54,347 bases of DNA. It comes from Verrucomicrobiota bacterium (GTDB lineage Bacteria; Verrucomicrobiota; Verrucomicrobiia; Opitutales; Opitutaceae). The notes under the pieces were generated by a model. The model had not been told where the DNA came from. It worked only from the letters and a program-made list of their open reading frames with translations, and searched no databases. Location: positions 1-54,347 of the forward strand of contig JANYJB010000102.1 of the NCBI GenBank assembly GCA_025361935.1, written 5' to 3'. Positions within the stretch are counted from its first letter, which is position 1. Every line of letters begins with the position of its first letter. A program made the translations under genes and the position numbers. Positions 19,973-28,777 of this stretch are shown here, in pieces.

Positions 19973-22900
19973 TCAGCCTTCGAGGACGACGAGGGTTTCG
20001 CCGGCGTTGACGGGGCGGCCTTCGGCGCAGCGGATTTCTCGAACCGTGCCCGCTCGGGTCGCGGAGACGGTGACTTCCATTTTCATGGATTCGAGGATGA
20101 CCAACGGTTGGCCTTCGGTGACGGTGTCGTTGGGCGACACGAGGATTTTCCAGACGTTGCCCGGGATGTGGGACGGGAGGGCGATGCAGCCTTCGGGGAT
20201 GGCGGACTCGTCGGCGGTGGCGGCGGCTTCGTCCGACGCGGAGAAGTTGAGCTGTCCGCTGTCGATCCAGCGTTGGCGCTCGGCCTCGAAGGCGGATTGC
20301 TGGTGGGTCTTGAAGGCGGTGATGGATTCGGAGTTGTCGGCGAGGAACTTTTGGTAATCGCGGAGTTTGAAGGTGGTTTCCTCGATGCGGAGTTTAACGC
20401 GGCCCTGGGGGAAGTCTTCGCGGAACTGCGTGAGCTCGGCGTTGGAGACGGGGTAGAACTTGATCTGGTCGAAGAAGCGGAGGAGCCAGGGTTTTCCGTC
20501 GGTGAAGTCGGCGGTCTGTTTGTGGCGGTTCCACATCTGGCAGGTGCGGCCGATGAACTGGTAGCCGCCTGGGCCTTCCATGCCGTAGATGCACAGGTAG
20601 GCACCGCCGATGCCGACGGCGTTTTCAGGGGTCCAGGTGCGGGCGGGGTTGTATTTGGTGGTGACGAGGCGGTGACGCGGATCGACGGGCGTGGCGACGG
20701 GTGCGCCGAGGTAAACGTCGCCGAGAGCGAGCACGAGGTAGCTCGCGTCGAAGCAGATGCGGTAAACTTCCTCGAGGTTGGGGAGGTCGTTGATGCGGCG
20801 GATAAACTCCAGGTTGCTCGGGCACCACGGGGCGTCCTTGCGGACGATCTGCATGTATTTGCGGATCGCGAGCAGGGTGGACTCGTCTTCCCAGGAGAGC
20901 GGGAGGTGGACGATGCGGGAGGGGACTTCGATGTCGTCGATGGCGGGGAGTTCGGACTCGGCGCGGAGAAGGATTTCGAGGAGGCGCTCGTAGGGGAGGA
21001 GGCGCTGGTCAAAGTGGACTTGGAGGGAGCGAATGCCGGGCGTGAGGTCGATGATGCCGTGGAGGCGGTGACGCTCGAGCCAGGTTTGCAGCGCATGGAC
21101 TCTCATGCGCATGGCGATGTCGAGTTGGAGCGGGCCGTATTCGACGAGGAGGTTTGCGTCGCCTTGGCGGCGATAGACGACGGCGGGCGCGGCGGGGCGG
21201 GCGGGTAGTTGATGAAGGATGGCGGGTTCCTGCAAAGAGTAACCTATTGGGTTACTCTTTGGTTTTGGGGCGCGCTGGAGGTTTTCGATTTCGGACTCTT
21301 GGGCGAATGCGAGTTCGCGGGCGTGTTGAGCGGTGAGGACGAAGAAGCGGACCTGGTCGCCAGGCTTGAGCTGGCCCATTTTCCAGAGATCGGCTTGCGC
21401 GATGGTGAACGGACACACGAAGCCGCCACAGCTCGGGCCGTCGGGGCCGAGGATGATGGGCATGTCACCCGTAAAATCGACGGCGCCGATGGCGTAGGCG
21501 TTGTCGTGGATGTTGGACGGATGCAGGCCGGCCTCGCCGCCGTCGCGCCGGGCCCATTCGGGTTTGGGGCCGATGAGACGCACGCCGGTGCGGGCGGAGT
21601 TGTAGTGGACTTCGTAGGACGTGGTGAGGAGGACGGAGATGTCGGCCTCGGTGAAAAAGTCGGGCGCGCCGTGGGGGCCGTAGAGGACGCCGATCTGCCA
21701 TTCGCGGGTGAGCGGGGGTTGGATGGCGGCGGGGGCGCGGAGGAGCGGGGCGGACGTGAGCACACCGGCGGGCGTGGAAGTGTGGACGCGGAGGACGTCG
21801 CCGGTGCGGAGGGCGCGGCCGGAGTGTCCGCCGAAGAGGCCGAGGGTGAAGGTGGACTTGCTGCCGAGGTAGTCGGGGACGTCGAAGCCGTGGCGGATGG
21901 CGAGGTAGGCGCGAAGGCCGGGGCCGTCGATGGAGGCGATGCGGAGGGTTTGGCCGGCGCGGACGCGGACGGCGCGGTGTTGAGCGACGGGTTTGCCGTC
22001 GAGCGTGGCGGGCATGTGCGCGCCGGTGAGCGCGACGACGACGGCGGTGTTGAAGCGGAGGGACGGGCCGTTGACGGTGAGTTCGAGGGCGGCTGCCGTG
22101 TCGGGATTTCCGACGAGGCGATTGGCGAGGCGGAAGGACAGGTTGTCCATCGGGCCGGAGGGCGGGACGCCGACATCCCAGTAGCCGATGCGGCCGGGGT
22201 AATCTTGGACGGTCGTTTGGGTGCCGCCTTCGAGGACTTCGATAGTGGAGGGGACGAAGGGGAGCGTGGAGAGATATTTGGTGGTGACGCCGCCTACGAG
22301 GAAACCGGGGCTGGCGATGATCTGGCGGAGGTAGGGGAGGTTGTTTTCGAGTCCGTAAACGCGGGTGTCGGCAAGGGCGGCGTCGAGGCGGGCGAGGGCG
22401 TCGGCGCGGTCGGTGCCGCGGACGATGATCTTGGCGATCATCGGGTCGTAGAAGGCGGAGACTTCGCTGCCGGTTTCGACCCACGTCTCGATGCGCGCGG
22501 AGGACGGAAAATGCACGTCGGTGAGGGTGCCGGCGGCGGGTTGGAAGTTTTTGCCGGCGTCTTCGGCGTAGAGACGGACCTGGATGGACGCGCCGGTGGC
22601 GGTAGGCGTGTAGGTGCGGAGGTCGAGTTCGCTGGCGGCGGCGCGGATCATCCACTCGACGAGGTCCACGCCGGTGACTTCTTCGGTGACGCCGTGTTCG
22701 ACTTGGAGGCGGGTGTTGACTTCGAGGAAGTAGAAATGGCCGGTGGCGTTGTCGTAAACGAATTCGACGGTGCCGGCGTTGGTGTATCCGGCGGCGGTGC
22801 CGAGGCGGGCGGCGCAGGCGAGGAGTTCGGCGCGTTGAGCGGCGGTGAGGCCGGGCGCGGGGGTTTCTTCGACAACCTTTTGGTTGCGACGCTGGACGGA

Positions 22901-23584
22901 GCAGTCGCGTTCGCCGAGGGCGACGACGTGGCCGTGGCTGTCGCCGAGGATCTGAACCTCGATGTGGCGGGCGTGCTCGACAAATTTTTCGAGGAAGACG
23001 CCGCCGTCTTTGAAGTTGTTTTTGGCGAGGCGGACGACCGATTCGAAGGCGGGGGCGAGTTCGGCGGGTTTGCGGATGAGGGACATGCCGATGCCGCCGC
23101 CACCGCCGGTGCTTTTGAGCATGACGGGGTAGCCGATGCGAGCGGCTTCGGACTGGGCGGTGGCGAGGTCGGGGAGGAGATCGGTGCCGGGGAGGAGGGG
23201 GACGCCGTGGGCCTTGGCGAGGGCGCGGGCGGAGTGCTTGGGGCCGAGCTGGCGCATCTGCGCGGCGCCGGGGCCGATGAAGGCGATGCCGGCGGCTTCG
23301 CAGGCTTCGACGAAGGCGGCGTTTTCGGAGAGGAAACCGTAGCCGGGGTGGATGGCCTGGGCGCCGGTTGCCTTGGCGGCGGCGAGGATTTTGTCGGCGT
23401 CGAGGTAGGACTGCGCGGCGGGGGACGGGCCGATGTGGATGGCTTCGTCGGCTTGGGAAACGTGGAGGCTGTGGCGGTCGGCGTCGGAATAGACGGCGAC
23501 GCTGGCGATGCCCATTTTACGGAGGGTGCGGATGACGCGGCAGGCGATGGCTCCGCGGTTGGCGATGAGGACTTTGGTGAACAC
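19973..23584 (-). CDS. Biotin-dependent urea or guanidine carboxylase
   Basis: 1203-aa biotin carboxylase fusion annotated in most genomes as urea carboxylase. Order: biotin carboxylase domain (1 to about 450; ANRGAIACRVIRT, ATP-binding GGGGGIGMS, ERDCSVQRRNQKVVEE, EVNTRLQVEHGVTE), the carboxyltransferase formed by the KipA-like half (GGTQTTVQDYPGRIGYWD) and the KipI-like half (YRRQGDANLLVEYG), and a C-terminal biotinyl domain with ESMKME carrying Lys1168. It carboxylates urea or, where paired with DUF1989 partners as here, guanidine. Free-standing from allophanate hydrolase, unlike the yeast fusion. It needs biotinylation by a ligase such as that at the window's right end. Confidence 0.93.
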   Translation of the reverse strand: MFTKVLIANRGAIACRVIRTLRKMGIASVAVYSDADRHSLHVSQADEAIHIGPSPAAQSYLDADKILAAAKATGAQAIHPGYGFLSENAAFVEACEAAGIAFIGPGAAQMRQLGPKHSARALAKAHGVPLLPGTDLLPDLATAQSEAARIGYPVMLKSTGGGGGIGMSLIRKPAELAPAFESVVRLAKNNFKDGGVFLEKFVEHARHIEVQILGDSHGHVVALGERDCSVQRRNQKVVEETPAPGLTAAQRAELLACAARLGTAAGYTNAGTVEFVYDNATGHFYFLEVNTRLQVEHGVTEEVTGVDLVEWMIRAAASELDLRTYTPTATGASIQVRLYAEDAGKNFQPAAGTLTDVHFPSSARIETWVETGSEVSAFYDPMIAKIIVRGTDRADALARLDAALADTRVYGLENNLPYLRQIIASPGFLVGGVTTKYLSTLPFVPSTIEVLEGGTQTTVQDYPGRIGYWDVGVPPSGPMDNLSFRLANRLVGNPDTAAALELTVNGPSLRFNTAVVVALTGAHMPATLDGKPVAQHRAVRVRAGQTLRIASIDGPGLRAYLAIRHGFDVPDYLGSKSTFTLGLFGGHSGRALRTGDVLRVHTSTPAGVLTSAPLLRAPAAIQPPLTREWQIGVLYGPHGAPDFFTEADISVLLTTSYEVHYNSARTGVRLIGPKPEWARRDGGEAGLHPSNIHDNAYAIGAVDFTGDMPIILGPDGPSCGGFVCPFTIAQADLWKMGQLKPGDQVRFFVLTAQHARELAFAQESEIENLQRAPKPKSNPIGYSLQEPAILHQLPARPAAPAVVYRRQGDANLLVEYGPLQLDIAMRMRVHALQTWLERHRLHGIIDLTPGIRSLQVHFDQRLLPYERLLEILLRAESELPAIDDIEVPSRIVHLPLSWEDESTLLAIRKYMQIVRKDAPWCPSNLEFIRRINDLPNLEEVYRICFDASYLVLALGDVYLGAPVATPVDPRHRLVTTKYNPARTWTPENAVGIGGAYLCIYGMEGPGGYQFIGRTCQMWNRHKQTADFTDGKPWLLRFFDQIKFYPVSNAELTQFREDFPQGRVKLRIEETTFKLRDYQKFLADNSESITAFKTHQQSAFEAERQRWIDSGQLNFSASDEAAATADESAIPEGCIALPSHIPGNVWKILVSPNDTVTEGQPLVILESMKMEVTVSATRAGTVREIRCAEGRPVNAGETLVVLEG

Positions 23585-23599
23585 GGCGACGGAAAGTGA

Positions 23600-24256
23600 T
23601 TAATTCCAAATAAAGACTTCGGCGGGGGTGGGGTTCCAGCCGTTGCACGGGTTGTTGAGCTGAGGACAATTCGAGATGAGGCAGACGATGTCCATGCAGG
23701 CGACCATCTCGACGTATTTGCCTGGGGATGATACGCCGTCGGCGAATTGGAGACCGCCATCCGGTGTCACAGGAACGTTCATGAAGAAGTTTATGTTGGC
23801 GGGGATGTCGCGCTTGTTGAGATCGAAGGTCGAACCGGGCCAGGTCATGAGGCCGAGGAGAAAACTCTGGCGGCAGGAGTGCATGTGGCGCGTGCCGTGG
23901 CCGTAGCGGATCGTGTTGGCCTCGCAGGAGCAGGCACCGCCGAGGGTGTCGTGGCGGCCGCAGGTGTCGGCGGTGATCTCGGCGAGGACACGGAGCTCGT
24001 TGGAGTAGAGCTTGGTGCCGGTGGTGAGATAGATGGAGCCGTTTTCGCGGATAGTGTCCTGTGCGCTGTAGCGTTCGCGGAAATCGGCGGCGGCGTAGAA
24101 CAGGGTGTCGGCTGCTTGGTTTCCCTCGAGGTCGAGAATGCGAAGCGTCTGGCCGGCCTTGATCGCGTGCATCCAAAAGTCGCCTGCGGGGATGACGTGG
24201 CGGTAGGCTGCGTCAGCGGAGGAGAGGGAAGATTCGGTGTATTTGAGCGTGCTCAT
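23600..24256 (-). CDS. DUF1989 protein (urea carboxylase-associated protein 2 / carboxyguanidine deiminase subunit)
   Basis: 218 aa, DUF1989 family. Characterised pairs of these proteins (CgdAB in Pseudomonas) form a carboxyguanidine deiminase that turns carboxyguanidine into allophanate and ammonia, linking guanidine carboxylase to allophanate hydrolase. Seen: the family core [27 protein letters not shown], the metal-site-like [11 protein letters not shown] with His and Cys, [10 protein letters not shown], and [12 protein letters not shown]. It lies six bases downstream of its larger paralogue and 15 bases upstream of the carboxylase, so all are one operon. Which paralogue is subunit A or B is not decided here. 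Confidence 0.88.
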   Translation of the reverse strand: MSTLKYTESSLSSADAAYRHVIPAGDFWMHAIKAGQTLRILDLEGNQAADTLFYAAADFRERYSAQDTIRENGSIYLTTGTKLYSNELRVLAEITADTCGRHDTLGGACSCEANTIRYGHGTRHMHSCRQSFLLGLMTWPGSTFDLNKRDIPANINFFMNVPVTPDGGLQFADGVSSPGKYVEMVACMDIVCLISNCPQLNNPCNGWNPTPAEVFIWN

Positions 24257-24262
24257 GGCCGG

Positions 24263-25063
24263 TCAGAGATAAAAAAGCTCGGAGTTGTAAAGGGCGCGCT
24301 CGTTTTCGGGGCGGTAGGTGCGGCAGTAGTCGTCGGGGGAGGGAGGCGGCGTGGCGTGGAGCTGGAGTTTCACGGGCTTGGGCCCGTAGGCGGGCGACGT
24401 GTCTAGGGGATGGTGGCAGGTCGTGAGAACAATCAGGACGTCGAGTTCGGCGCGGAGATCGAGGTGATCGCCGGCGCGGGAGTGGTTGGGGACAAAAGAG
24501 AGCTGACCCTCGGAGTCGGTCGAAAGTTTGCTGAAGAAGTTAATATTGGGGACGAGGTCTCGGGCGTTGAGGCCGTGTTTGGCGAGCTCAATGAGGAAGT
24601 GGTCGCGGGAGTTACGGTGGCAGGCGTTGCGGGCGGCTTGGTAGTTGAGGACGCCCCATTTTTTGGCGACGTGGGCGGCGGTGTCGTGTCCGCCGAGCGG
24701 GTCGTGCCAGCCGAGGGTGTCGCCGGTGATCGAAAATAGGGCGCGGCCCATGTCGGAGTAGAGCATGCAGCCGGTGGTGAGCTTGGCGGTGTGCTGGCCC
24801 TTGAGCGTGTCGGCCATGTTGTAGCGGTCGATGGGTTCGGCGCGGTTGAAGCAAAGGAATGAGACGTTGGCGCCGGCTTCAGGCGCGGCGAGGCGCAGCG
24901 TGGTGTGGCGGCGGACGACGAAGGAAACGGCGGAGCCGCCGGGGACGATTTCTTCGCGCAGGAGGCGGTCGGCGGGGATGGGCGCGGGGGTGGGCGCCGG
25001 GCCGGCGGGGCGCGGAGTCGTGAAGGAGGTGCCGGTGGGCACGGGCGGAACGAGGAGCGGCAT
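24263..25063 (-). CDS. DUF1989 protein (urea carboxylase-associated protein 1 / carboxyguanidine deiminase subunit)
   Basis: 266 aa, larger DUF1989 paralogue and first gene of the second transcription unit. The ATG at 25063 (MPLLVPPVPTGT) is preferred; the frame continues upstream to 25138, but that would run through the operator. Seen: EEIVPGGSAVSFVVRRH, TGCMLYSDMGRALFSIT, DTLGWHDPLGGH (matching RHDTLGG of the partner), ACHRNSRDHFLIEL, and VPNINFFSK. A Pro/Thr-rich leader of about 30 residues precedes the core. The partner gene follows after six bases. The expected role is one half of the carboxyguanidine deiminase. Confidence 0.86.
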   Translation of the reverse strand: MPLLVPPVPTGTSFTTPRPAGPAPTPAPIPADRLLREEIVPGGSAVSFVVRRHTTLRLAAPEAGANVSFLCFNRAEPIDRYNMADTLKGQHTAKLTTGCMLYSDMGRALFSITGDTLGWHDPLGGHDTAAHVAKKWGVLNYQAARNACHRNSRDHFLIELAKHGLNARDLVPNINFFSKLSTDSEGQLSFVPNHSRAGDHLDLRAELDVLIVLTTCHHPLDTSPAYGPKPVKLQLHATPPPSPDDYCRTYRPENERALYNSELFYL

Positions 25064-25074
25064 GGCGAAAAATA

Positions 25075-25103
25075 GTGTTACGAAATGTTTAAAAAGTATT
25101 ACC
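25075..25103 (-). promoter_or_regulatory. Operator upstream of the carboxylase unit (copy 1)
   Basis: On the minus strand, GTAATAC, 14 bases, then GTAACAC: a direct repeat with 21-base periodicity (half-sites at 25096-25102 and 25075-25081). The proximal half-site ends 11 bases before the ATG at 25063. A near-identical element with identical spacing precedes the substrate-binding protein gene. The likely binder is the NikR-like regulator encoded immediately upstream. Confidence 0.65.
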
Positions 25104-25144
25104 GCAAGAATAATGCCAGCGTGTGCGAAGCGGGTCACCCGTTC

Positions 25145-25585
25145 TCAGAGCAAGGGCGGGATTGCGGTGGCAGTGAGGTTGAATTTGCCCTGCTTGACGC
25201 CCCGGCAGGTGATGAGTTCGTCGGCGAGCTGACGGAGTTTTTGGGCGGGGCCTTGGACGAGCAGAACCTCCATGTAGTTGTGGGCCTCCAAGTGAACATG
25301 CATCGAGGCGACGACCATGAGGTAGTATTTGTGCTGGATGGCGGCGAGGCGGGTCTGGAGGCCTTTTTGCTTGTGGTCGTAAACGAGGCTGATGGTGCCG
25401 GCCACAGAGGCGGTGCCGAGCTGGGTGGCGAAATCGACCAGGCCGTCGCGCGCGAGCGTGGCCACGGCTTGGGAGCGGCTGGCATAGCCCCGGCGTTTCA
25501 CCATTTCATCGAGTTCGTCGAGGAGACTTTCGGGAAGTGAAACACTGAAGCGGGCCAGACGGTCTTTTTTAGGGGAAACGGGCAT
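25145..25585 (-). CDS. NikR-like ribbon-helix-helix transcriptional regulator
   Basis: 146 aa from the ATG at 25585. The N-terminal ribbon-helix-helix (LARFSVSLPESLLDELDEMV, then RRGYASRSQAV) and the C-terminal ACT-like regulatory domain match NikR in length and layout. Of the four nickel ligands of E. coli NikR, His76, His87 and His89 are kept (His85, His96, His98 here, in QHKYY and MHVHL), but Cys95 is Tyr104; Glu97 is also kept (Glu106). It may therefore bind a different metal or a ligand such as a nitrogen compound. It is the last gene of the transporter unit and lies 81 bases before the carboxylase unit, next to one of two shared operators. Confidence 0.85.
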   Translation of the reverse strand: MPVSPKKDRLARFSVSLPESLLDELDEMVKRRGYASRSQAVATLARDGLVDFATQLGTASVAGTISLVYDHKQKGLQTRLAAIQHKYYLMVVASMHVHLEAHNYMEVLLVQGPAQKLRQLADELITCRGVKQGKFNLTATAIPPLL

Positions 25586-25596
25586 GGTCGAAGTTT

Positions 25597-25625
25597 TAAC
25601 CACAGATTACACAGATCGGCGCAGA
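25597..25625. repeat. Dispersed-repeat-like intergenic sequence
   Basis: Contains AACCACAGATTACACAGAT, with the unit CACAGAT occurring twice, in the gap between the glutamine synthetase-like gene and the regulator. Sequences of this kind recur as intergenic repeats in several environmental genomes. Only one copy is in the window, so the call rests on resemblance. Confidence 0.3.
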
Positions 25626-25637
25626 GGGAAGATCGTA

Positions 25638-27002
25638 TTAGAACATCCGGGCGTAGCGGTCGATTTCCCAGGCGCTGACCTGCTGGTGGTATTGGCGCCA
25701 CTCTTCGGATTTGTAGGTGATGAACTCGTCGCGCAGGCCTTGGCCGAGGGTTTTGGTGATGAACGGATCGGCGGCGAAGGCGGCGACGGCTTCCTGCAAC
25801 GTCTGCGGGAGGTAGCTGATGCCGCGGCGGGCGAGTTCGGCCTCGGGGAGTTCGTAGAGGTTGTCCTCCTGCGGCGAGCCGGGGTCGAGGTTTTCGCGGA
25901 TGCCTTCGAGGCCGGCGGCGAGGGCGAGGGTGGCGGCGAGGTAGGGGTTGCAGGCGGAGTCGGCGTTGCGGCTTTCGCAGCGGCCGCCGCCCATGGGGAC
26001 GCGGATGGAGTTGGTGCGGTTGTTGGTGCCGAAGCTGTTGAAGACGGGCGCCCAGGAGTAGTAGCTCATGAGGCCGCGGCGGACGAGGCGCTTGTAGCTG
26101 TTGACGGTGGGGGCGAAGGCGGCGCAGAGGGCGGGGCCGTGGCGGAGGATGCCGGCGATGAAGGAGTAGGCGACGGGCGTGAGGCCGAGGCCGCGGGGGT
26201 CGTCCTTGGGGTCGCACTTGAAGGCGTTGGCGCCGGTCTTCAGGTCGGAGAGGGACATGTTGAAGTGCGCGCCGTTGCCGGTTTTGTCGGCGAAGGGTTT
26301 TGGCATGAAGGTGGCGAGCAGGCCTTCCTCGGCGGCGTAGTGGCGGGCCATGGTGCGGAAGAAGACGTAGCGGTCGCACATGGTGAGGGCGTCGCTGTAG
26401 TTGAAATCGAACTCGAACTGGCTGTTGGCGTCCTCGTGGTCGAGGGAGTAGAGGTCCCAGCCGAGGTCGTTGATGGCGGTGGAAACCTTGTCGAGCCAAG
26501 GGAAGCGGTCCATGAAGCCCTGGATGTCGTAGCAGGCCTTATTGAGGCGGTCGTCGGGGTTGGGGATGGAGAGGGATTTGCCGTCGGCGCCGAGTTTCAC
26601 GACGTAAACTTCGCACTCGATGCCAAGGTTGAAGCCGAAGCCGAGAGAGGCGGCGTCGGCGAGGACGTTTTTCAACGCGACGCGGGTGCTGATGTCGTAG
26701 GGTTGGCCGTGAAAGGTGTTGTCGGCGGGGAACCAGGCGACCTGTTTGTTCCAGGGGAGAATGATGCCGCGGTCGAGGTCGGGGACGGAGGCGATCTCGT
26801 CGTCGTTGGGGGACTGGCCGAGGCCGTCGAGGGCGTAGCCGGTGTAGAGTTCGGAGCCGTGGGCGAAGTGGGCAAAGTGGTCGATGGGGACGAATTTGCC
26901 CTTGGGGACGCCGTGGATGTCGGGGTAGGCGCCGACGACGTATTTGACGCCTTTGGCTTTGAGGTCGGCTTGGAGAGCGAGGATTTCGGTATCAGGTTTC
27001 AT
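25638..27002 (-). CDS. Glutamine synthetase-like ligase (type III glutamate-ammonia ligase, GlnT type)
   Basis: 454 aa, glutamine synthetase fold: beta-grasp N-terminus ([20 protein letters not shown]), active-site strand with metal Glu residues (GIECEVYVV), Glu-containing [14 protein letters not shown], the loop [10 protein letters not shown] matching GNGMHIHMSL, and the C-terminal [27 protein letters not shown] region (split motif: [20 protein letters not shown]). The expected reaction is ATP-dependent ligation of ammonia or an amine to glutamate. In this operon it would capture ammonia released by allophanate hydrolase. Members of this clade can also use alkylamines, so the acceptor is not settled. 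It lies 29 bases after the creatininase-like gene. Confidence 0.88.
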   Translation of the reverse strand: MKPDTEILALQADLKAKGVKYVVGAYPDIHGVPKGKFVPIDHFAHFAHGSELYTGYALDGLGQSPNDDEIASVPDLDRGIILPWNKQVAWFPADNTFHGQPYDISTRVALKNVLADAASLGFGFNLGIECEVYVVKLGADGKSLSIPNPDDRLNKACYDIQGFMDRFPWLDKVSTAINDLGWDLYSLDHEDANSQFEFDFNYSDALTMCDRYVFFRTMARHYAAEEGLLATFMPKPFADKTGNGAHFNMSLSDLKTGANAFKCDPKDDPRGLGLTPVAYSFIAGILRHGPALCAAFAPTVNSYKRLVRRGLMSYYSWAPVFNSFGTNNRTNSIRVPMGGGRCESRNADSACNPYLAATLALAAGLEGIRENLDPGSPQEDNLYELPEAELARRGISYLPQTLQEAVAAFAADPFITKTLGQGLRDEFITYKSEEWRQYHQQVSAWEIDRYARMF

Positions 27003-27031
27003 GGGAATTTTTTAATGTGGAAAGCTGGAAA

Positions 27032-27829
27032 TCAGGAAACGGAAGCGGGGACGGAGTAAGCGTGCGGGAGAGGAGGGTTTTCGCGGAGGGCGCGGCGGAC
27101 GGTTTTGGCGAGGTCGGCGACGATCCAGCGGAAGAGGCGGTGGCCTTGGGCGGCGGTGGCGCGGGAGGGCGTGCCGGTCACGCCGTTGGCGCTGGTGCGG
27201 TTGACGGGATGGGCGAAGACGAGACCGGTGGTGCGGTCGGGGTCGTCGGAAGTGGAGAGGAGGGACGGGCGCGTGAGCTCAGGGGCGAGCGCGAGCATGA
27301 GGGCGGTCTCGGCTTGGTTGGCGTGCCAGTCGGCGGCGTCGGCGCAGAAGGCTTTTTTCACGCGGGGGCTGACTTCGGCGGTGTTGAGGACGGCGACCAT
27401 GAAGCCGTCGTGGCGGCTGCGGAGGATTTCGAGGGCGCAGCGGAGCGGGGCGGCGTTGGTGACGTGGCTGTTGACGAGAAAGAGGCGGCGAAAACCGGCG
27501 CGAAAAAGCCAGTCGCCAAGGTCGGTAACGAGGGCGATGAGGGTCTGGGGTTGGAGGGCGAGCGTGCCGGGCCAGCGGTGGGAGTGGCCGAGGGAACAGC
27601 CGTAGGAAAGTGCGGGAAGAACGGGCACGCCGGTCGCGGCGGAGACGGCGGCGCAGACGTGGGTGGCGAGCGAAGTGTCCATGCCAGTGCCGAGGTGCGG
27701 GCCGTGTTGTTCGGTCGCGCCGCAGGGGAGCATGACGGCATCCATGCCGTCGGACGGAAGCGCGGCGATCTCGGGCCAGGTTAAGCGGCTCCAGAGAACG
27801 GGGGCTTTCGATTTCTTGGCGGGCGGCAT
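27032..27829 (-). CDS. Creatininase-family amidohydrolase
   Basis: 265 aa. Metal-site motifs of the creatininase fold are present: [20 protein letters not shown] (Glu, His, Asp ligands), [10 protein letters not shown] in place of the usual NGHGGN, and [13 protein letters not shown] with the distal Glu. The family includes creatininase, several cyclic amide or formamide hydrolases, and cofactor-maturation peptidases, so the substrate is open. The position between an ABC importer and a glutamine synthetase suggests it opens or deformylates a nitrogen-rich compound brought in by the transporter. No creatinase gene is nearby, which argues against plain creatinine breakdown. Confidence 0.85.
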   Translation of the reverse strand: MPPAKKSKAPVLWSRLTWPEIAALPSDGMDAVMLPCGATEQHGPHLGTGMDTSLATHVCAAVSAATGVPVLPALSYGCSLGHSHRWPGTLALQPQTLIALVTDLGDWLFRAGFRRLFLVNSHVTNAAPLRCALEILRSRHDGFMVAVLNTAEVSPRVKKAFCADAADWHANQAETALMLALAPELTRPSLLSTSDDPDRTTGLVFAHPVNRTSANGVTGTPSRATAAQGHRLFRWIVADLAKTVRRALRENPPLPHAYSVPASVS

Positions 27830-27845
27830 AAGTGGTCGTAAGGGT

Positions 27846-27870
27846 AATCGCCCGTAAACGGGCTCCTACA
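27846..27870 (-). repeat. REP-like element
   Basis: On the minus strand: GTAG, then GAG, then the hairpin GCCCG-TTTA-CGGGC followed by GATT. A GTAG head followed by a short palindrome is the hallmark of REP elements mobilised by RAYT transposases, and the sequence closely resembles the Pseudomonas REP consensus. It lies between the ATPase and creatininase genes inside the operon and could affect mRNA stability. No RAYT gene is in the window. Confidence 0.6.
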
Positions 27871-27880
27871 TCAAGGCAGG

Positions 27881-28777
27881 TTATTCCACGTCGTCGCCGA
27901 CTTGGGTGAGACGGATGATGGGCAGGTGTTCGTGAGCGTGAGCATCGACGCGCGGGTGGATGAGTTCTTCGAGGCGGCGGCGGGTGGCGAGGAACTCGGG
28001 TGAGTTCAACTGCGAGAGATTGCGCGGGCGCGGGACAGGCACCTCGATCACCTCTTGGACTTCGCCGGGGTGGGCTTTGAGGACGAGGATGCGGTCGGCG
28101 AGGAAGATAGCCTCATCGAGATCATGGGTGATGAAGAGGATGGTGACGTCCACGTTGCGCCAGATTTCGAGGAGATGGGACTGCATCTGGGCGCGGGTCT
28201 GGGCGTCGAGGGCGCCGAAGGGTTCGTCCATGAGAAGGACGCGTGGGTTGGCGGCGAGGGCGCGGGCGATAGCGGTGCGTTGCTTCATGCCGCCGGAGAG
28301 TTGCGCGGGGTAGGTATCGGCGAAGCGCGTGAGGCCGACGAGGTCGATCCACTGGCGGGCCTCGCGATCCGCCTGGCCACCGTCCATGCCCTGCATCTTG
28401 AGGCCGAACATGACGTTCTTTTTCACCGTGAGCCACGGGAAGAGGGTGTAGCCTTGGAAAACCATGCCGCGCTCGGGGCAGGGGCCGCTGGTTTCCTTGC
28501 CGTCCACGAGCATGCGGCCGGAGGTAGGTTCGTCGAGGCCGGCGATGATGCGGATGAGGGTGGACTTGCCGCACCCGGAGGGGCCGATGACGCAGACGAA
28601 TTCGCGGCGGTGGACTTTGAAGGAGATGTCGTGCAACGCCACGACGGGGCCGTGTTCGCCTGGGAACTGGCGGCCTAGGCGATCAATTTCGAGGACGACG
28701 GGGCGCTCCTTGATTTTCGCAAAGCGGGCGGCGACGGCGGGGGATTGGTCGCGGTAATCGGGAAGGGGCTCGCTCAT
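27881..28777 (-). CDS. ABC importer ATPase, nitrate/sulfonate/taurine type
   Basis: 298-aa nucleotide-binding subunit of a SsuB/TauB/NrtD-type importer. The start at 28777 ([12 protein letters not shown]) overlaps the permease stop by four bases (ATGA). Seen: Walker [11 protein letters not shown]-loop in [12 protein letters not shown], signature [15 protein letters not shown], Walker [13 protein letters not shown], and H-loop ITHDLDEA. The C-terminal 60 residues ([21 protein letters not shown], split here as [13 protein letters not shown] and IHPRVDAH) are a tail seen in this subfamily. It works with the adjacent permease and binding protein. Confidence 0.93.
   Translation of the reverse strand: MSEPLPDYRDQSPAVAARFAKIKERPVVLEIDRLGRQFPGEHGPVVALHDISFKVHRREFVCVIGPSGCGKSTLIRIIAGLDEPTSGRMLVDGKETSGPCPERGMVFQGYTLFPWLTVKKNVMFGLKMQGMDGGQADREARQWIDLVGLTRFADTYPAQLSGGMKQRTAIARALAANPRVLLMDEPFGALDAQTRAQMQSHLLEIWRNVDVTILFITHDLDEAIFLADRILVLKAHPGEVQEVIEVPVPRPRNLSQLNSPEFLATRRRLEELIHPRVDAHAHEHLPIIRLTQVGDDVE

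Noticed and set aside
21209-23599. 796-aa plus-strand open frame opposite the carboxylase
   Set aside because: Antisense shadow of a highly conserved carboxylase; the sequence is Gly/Glu/Val low-complexity without any family signature.
23600-25063. Guanidine-I (ykkC) riboswitch before the DUF1989 genes
   Set aside because: I looked for the conserved ykkC blocks in the 81-base gap and before the transporter unit and saw none; a protein operator is present instead.
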